DNA of 64,000 nucleotides from Chitinophaga pinensis. GTDB lineage: Bacteria > Bacteroidota > Bacteroidia > Chitinophagales > CAMDFR01. Where the stretch lies: the NCBI GenBank assembly GCA_945872405.1, contig CAMBZT010000003.1, positions 1 to 64,000 on the forward strand, given 5' to 3'. The translations under genes and the position numbers were made by a program. Shown here one piece after another: positions 61,529 through 64,000 of this stretch. Numbering within the stretch: position 1 is the stretch's first letter; each line of letters starts with the position of its first letter. The notes under the pieces are model-generated. The model was not told where the DNA came from. It did no database searches and saw nothing but the letters and a program-made list of their open reading frames with translations.

Positions 61529-61591
61529 TATGCTTAAACCATTTTAAGACTTCGCCATCAATACCTGATGCTATTATATTTTCATCCATTC

Positions 61592-61635
61592 TGCCCGCAG
61601 CTTCTAATTTTTTGCTGTTGGCTCGCCCCAAAAAG
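61592..61635 (+). repeat. Dispersed element, part B fragment
   Basis: CTGCCCGCAGCTTCTAATTTTTTGCTG...TTGGCTCGCCCC aligns with part B of the composite copy (GCAGCCCTGACTTTTGCTGCTGGCACGCCC, 13395-13424). Shorter than the others, so it may be degenerate. Located in the gap before coaE. Confidence 0.45.
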
Positions 61636-61704
61636 TCACTCATCCAAGAGTATTCACACGATTTTAGATGAACTTTAATATGACACAACTATTTTTGAAA
61701 TGAT

Positions 61705-61712
61705 TAAATTTG
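61705..61712 (+). promoter_or_regulatory. -7 box for coaE
   Basis: TAAATTTG, exact TAnnTTTG match, 24 bp before the coaE ATG. Confidence 0.5.
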
Positions 61713-61736
61713 CATTCAAAACTAAGCAATTAGACA

Positions 61737-62324
61737 ATGATGAAAGTGGGTGTTACAGGAGGAATTGGAAGTGGAAAATCGACGGTGTGTGCTCTTTTCG
61801 CCACACTTGGAATACCCATTTACAATGCCGATGAAAGAGCCAAATGGTTAATGAATCATGATGCTTTGGTGATTGAGAGAGTGAAGGATCTTATTGGTAA
61901 AGAAGCATATGACGCCAATCAAAAGGCAAACAACAAACTCATTGCCTCTATTGTTTTTCGCGATAAAATATTATTGGATGCATTGAATCAAATTATTCAT
62001 CCAGCAGTGAAGTGCGACAGTGAAAAATGGTATACAGCGCAACAGTCGCATCCATACATTATAAAAGAAAGTGCCTTATTGTTTGAAACAGGAATGGATA
62101 AAAACATGGATAAAAACATACTAGTAATCTCGCCAGAAGCATTGAAGCTAACTCGACTATTAGATCGTGATCATACCACGGTAGAAGCAATTAAGGAAAG
62201 AATGAATCACCAGATGAAAGATACGGAAAAGATGCCTATGGCCGATTATATCATCAGAAATGATGAGGAAAATTCACTGATAGAACAGGTGCTTGAAATA
62301 CATAAAAAACTTATCACGATATGA
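61737..62324 (+). CDS. coaE: Dephospho-CoA kinase
   Basis: 195 residues, family length. Last step of CoA synthesis, phosphorylating dephospho-CoA. Walker A GGIGSGKST (about 9-17), NADERAKWL and the lid IIKESALLFETGMD and LLDRDHTTVEAIKERMNHQM are the expected blocks. Cytoplasmic. The start is ATG-ATG (61737 or 61740). Its last codons overlap purK by 4 nt (ATGA), so translation is probably coupled. Confidence 0.93.
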   Translation: MMKVGVTGGIGSGKSTVCALFATLGIPIYNADERAKWLMNHDALVIERVKDLIGKEAYDANQKANNKLIASIVFRDKILLDALNQIIHPAVKCDSEKWYTAQQSHPYIIKESALLFETGMDKNMDKNILVISPEALKLTRLLDRDHTTVEAIKERMNHQMKDTEKMPMADYIIRNDEENSLIEQVLEIHKKLITI

Positions 62325-63457
62325 AATATGCATCCAAAAAAAATATTGCTATCTTGGGAGGTGGTCAATTAGGCAGAATGCTTATACAAGCAGCTATTTC
62401 TTATGATGTGAATTTTTATGTATTAGATAATGATGAAAACTGTCCATGTCGAGATCTTTGTCATTATTTTGAAAAAGGAAGTTTGATGGATTATGAAACA
62501 GTATATCGATTTGGACAGAAGGCGGAGATTATTTCTATTGAAATTGAACATGTGAATACAGCTGCTTTAGAAAAATTGGAGCAAGAAGGGAAATGTGTCA
62601 TCCCTAATTCAAAAGTGATAAGAACCATTCAGGACAAAGGTTTACAGAAGATTTTTTATCAGCATCATGAGATTCCAAGTACTGACTTTGTGCTTACTGA
62701 TTCTTTAGAAGAAGTTAGAAAGAATCAGTCATTTTTACCCGCCTTTCAAAAACTTCGAACACTTGGATACGATGGTAGAGGAGTTCAAGCCTTGAACGAA
62801 AGTAATATTGAAATGGCATTTACAGCTCCTTCCCTATTAGAAAAAACGGCCGATATTGACAAAGAAATCTCTGTAATTGTCGTAAAAAATGACTCAGGTG
62901 AAACTGCAGAATTTCCAGTAGTTGAATGTATTTATAACGAACAATATAATCTGGTTGATTACTTAATTTCTCCTGCTAAAATTACAGCTGAGCAAGAAAC
63001 AAGGGCAAAACAGATTGCGCTAAGAGTGGTAGAAAAACTCGATTCTCCTGGAATATTTGCTATTGAGTTATTTTTGACGAAAGCTGGTGATATATTGGTC
63101 AATGAGACTGCGCCAAGAACCCACAACAGTGGACATCAAAGCATTGAGGGCAACTTAAATTCTCAATTTGATTTACAGATCAAAGCCTTACTAAACCTAC
63201 CCCTTGGCAGTACTGCGATTACAGTTCCCTCATTAATGTTAAATATTATTGGTGCCAAAGGATTTAGTGGAAAGGTTGTCTATAAAAACTTAACAGAAAT
63301 CATGCAGATGGAGAATACCTATATACATTTGTACGGCAAGAAAGAGACCAAGCCCGGCAGAAAAATGGGACACGTCACACTGTTAGGAAAAGATAGAGAA
63401 GAACTTATTACAAAAGCAGAAAAGATAAAATCCATTTTGAGTGTTGAGAGCGAATAG
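62321..63457 (+). CDS. purK: 5-(carboxyamino)imidazole ribonucleotide synthase
   Basis: 378 residues. ATP-grasp enzyme making N5-CAIR from AIR, ATP and bicarbonate, in purine synthesis. GGGQLGRM (about 13-20), EHVNTAALEKLE, QDKGLQKIFYQHHEIPS, LRTLGYDGRGVQ, DKEISVIVVKNDSGE and VNETAPRTHNSGH are the family motifs, with the catalytic Glu/Asn in the last. It precedes purE by 38 bp, the usual order, and overlaps coaE by 4 nt. Confidence 0.96.
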   Translation: MKYASKKNIAILGGGQLGRMLIQAAISYDVNFYVLDNDENCPCRDLCHYFEKGSLMDYETVYRFGQKAEIISIEIEHVNTAALEKLEQEGKCVIPNSKVIRTIQDKGLQKIFYQHHEIPSTDFVLTDSLEEVRKNQSFLPAFQKLRTLGYDGRGVQALNESNIEMAFTAPSLLEKTADIDKEISVIVVKNDSGETAEFPVVECIYNEQYNLVDYLISPAKITAEQETRAKQIALRVVEKLDSPGIFAIELFLTKAGDILVNETAPRTHNSGHQSIEGNLNSQFDLQIKALLNLPLGSTAITVPSLMLNIIGAKGFSGKVVYKNLTEIMQMENTYIHLYGKKETKPGRKMGHVTLLGKDREELITKAEKIKSILSVESE

Positions 63458-63495
63458 TTGTTATTACATCAGTTTAAAATCTAAAAAATAAATAA

Positions 63496-64000
63496 ATGAA
63501 GCCACTAGTAAGTATTGTGATGGGTAGTCAATCTGATTTATCAGTAATGAAAGGTGCCGTAGAGATGATGGAACAGTTTAATATTCCTTTTGAGTTGACA
63601 ATTGTTTCTGCGCACCGCACTCCAGAGCGTTTGGTCGAATACTCAAAAACCTTGGTGAAACGAGAGATTAAAGTAGTTATTGCTGGTGCTGGTGGAGCGG
63701 CTCACTTACCAGGGATGATTGCTTCAATTACTACCATACCAGTGGTTGGTGTACCAATAAAATCGACCAATTCAATAGATGGTTGGGATTCTGTCTTATC
63801 TATTTTACAAATGCCAACAGGTGTACCCGTTGCAACCATGGCATTGAATGGAGCAAAGAATGCAGGGATTTTTGCAGCACAGATTATTGGCTCTTTTAAT
63901 GAGGAAGTCAATAAAGAAATTCTTGCTTACAAAAATTATTTAAAAGATATTGTATTGGATTCAGTAGCAGAGGTGAAAGAAAGCTACAGCAATGACTTTG
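63496..64000 (+). CDS. purE: N5-CAIR mutase, cut by the window end
   Basis: 168 codons visible of a protein that is usually 160-180 residues, so the end is near. Converts N5-CAIR to CAIR. MGSQSD, SAHRTPERLVEYSK and VIAGAGGAAHLPGM (Gly-rich phosphate loop) are the class I PurE motifs, and VPIKSTNSIDGWDSVLSILQMPTGVPVATM follows. Co-transcribed with purK. Confidence 0.96.
   Translation, partial: MKPLVSIVMGSQSDLSVMKGAVEMMEQFNIPFELTIVSAHRTPERLVEYSKTLVKREIKVVIAGAGGAAHLPGMIASITTIPVVGVPIKSTNSIDGWDSVLSILQMPTGVPVATMALNGAKNAGIFAAQIIGSFNEEVNKEILAYKNYLKDIVLDSVAEVKESYSNDF

Noticed and set aside
1-64000. CRISPR array, rRNA genes, defence or toxin-antitoxin modules, insertion sequences with inverted ends
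   Set aside because: None recognised; the only transposase is the RAYT, and short repeats lack regular spacing.

Overview
The window is chromosomal DNA of a member of the Bacteroidota. Evidence seen directly: a bifunctional LpxC-FabZ gene, PorP/SprF and OmpA/PD40 surface proteins, C-terminal sorting domains of the type IX secretion system (T9SS, types A and B), HmuY-like proteins beside a TonB receptor, many signal peptides followed by Gln (A-Q), few recognisable Shine-Dalgarno sites, and about fifteen TAnnTTTG -7 promoter boxes placed just upstream of genes. Gene content resembles an environmental Chitinophagales/Saprospirales-type organism, but a rank below phylum is inference. Most of the window is ordinary chromosome: core housekeeping genes mixed with surface and secreted proteins.

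Layout. 0-10.5 kb: a secreted-protein fragment, NYN-LOTUS protein, PfkA, a Wzi/RemB-like outer-membrane protein, a helical unknown, saccharopine dehydrogenase, cytidine deaminase, a methyltransferase and an unusual degenerate-M16/OmpA fusion. 10.5-19.5 kb is the most accessory part: thioesterase, tRNA-Arg(UCG) with its terminator, a 31-codon remnant of a phage-type N-acetylmuramidase, an XRE regulator, dCMP deaminase plus a small kinase, a large composite intergenic repeat, a T9SS-exported PhoD-like phosphatase, cysDN, a REP-associated transposase (RAYT) flanked by four REP palindromes, a frameshifted START-domain gene and tRNA-Arg(ACG). 20.4-23.3 kb: lpxC/fabZ-lpxA-ABC ATPase. 23-28 kb: secreted unknowns, a TRIC channel, an AlkB-like hydroxylase and a CbpA-type DnaJ. 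28.3-35.5 kb: dnaG, then a minus-strand operon mazG - giant NtrY-like kinase - phosphopantetheinyl transferase, and a 22-residue Lys/Ala protein. 36-39 kb: secreted C1 peptidase, DUF1573 protein, ruvX, def. 39-46 kb: two glycosyltransferases and a haem-uptake locus with two HmuY relatives around a TonB receptor. 46-55.4 kb: OmpA/PD40 protein, stand-alone WYL protein, valS, small lipoproteins, two EGF-like lipoproteins. 55.5-61.5 kb: T9SS type-B substrate, PorP/SprF and OmpA/PD40 proteins, a surface-display cluster. 61.7 kb to the end: coaE, purK, purE (cut by the window edge).

How the genes work together. Several groups form pathways: lipid A synthesis (lpxC/fabZ, lpxA), sulfate activation (cysD, cysN), purine carboxylation (purK, purE), pyrimidine deoxynucleotide handling (cdd, dCMP deaminase and its kinase partner), haem capture (HmuY-like, TonB receptor, HmuY-like lipoprotein) and T9SS display. 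The most interesting non-coding signals are a dispersed composite hairpin element in intergenic DNA, mostly just after stop codons, and a RAYT/REP module whose palindrome arms differ between copies but remain complementary. No CRISPR array, defence island, rRNA operon or intact prophage was seen. No system that is clearly new was found; the best candidates for new biology are listed as findings.
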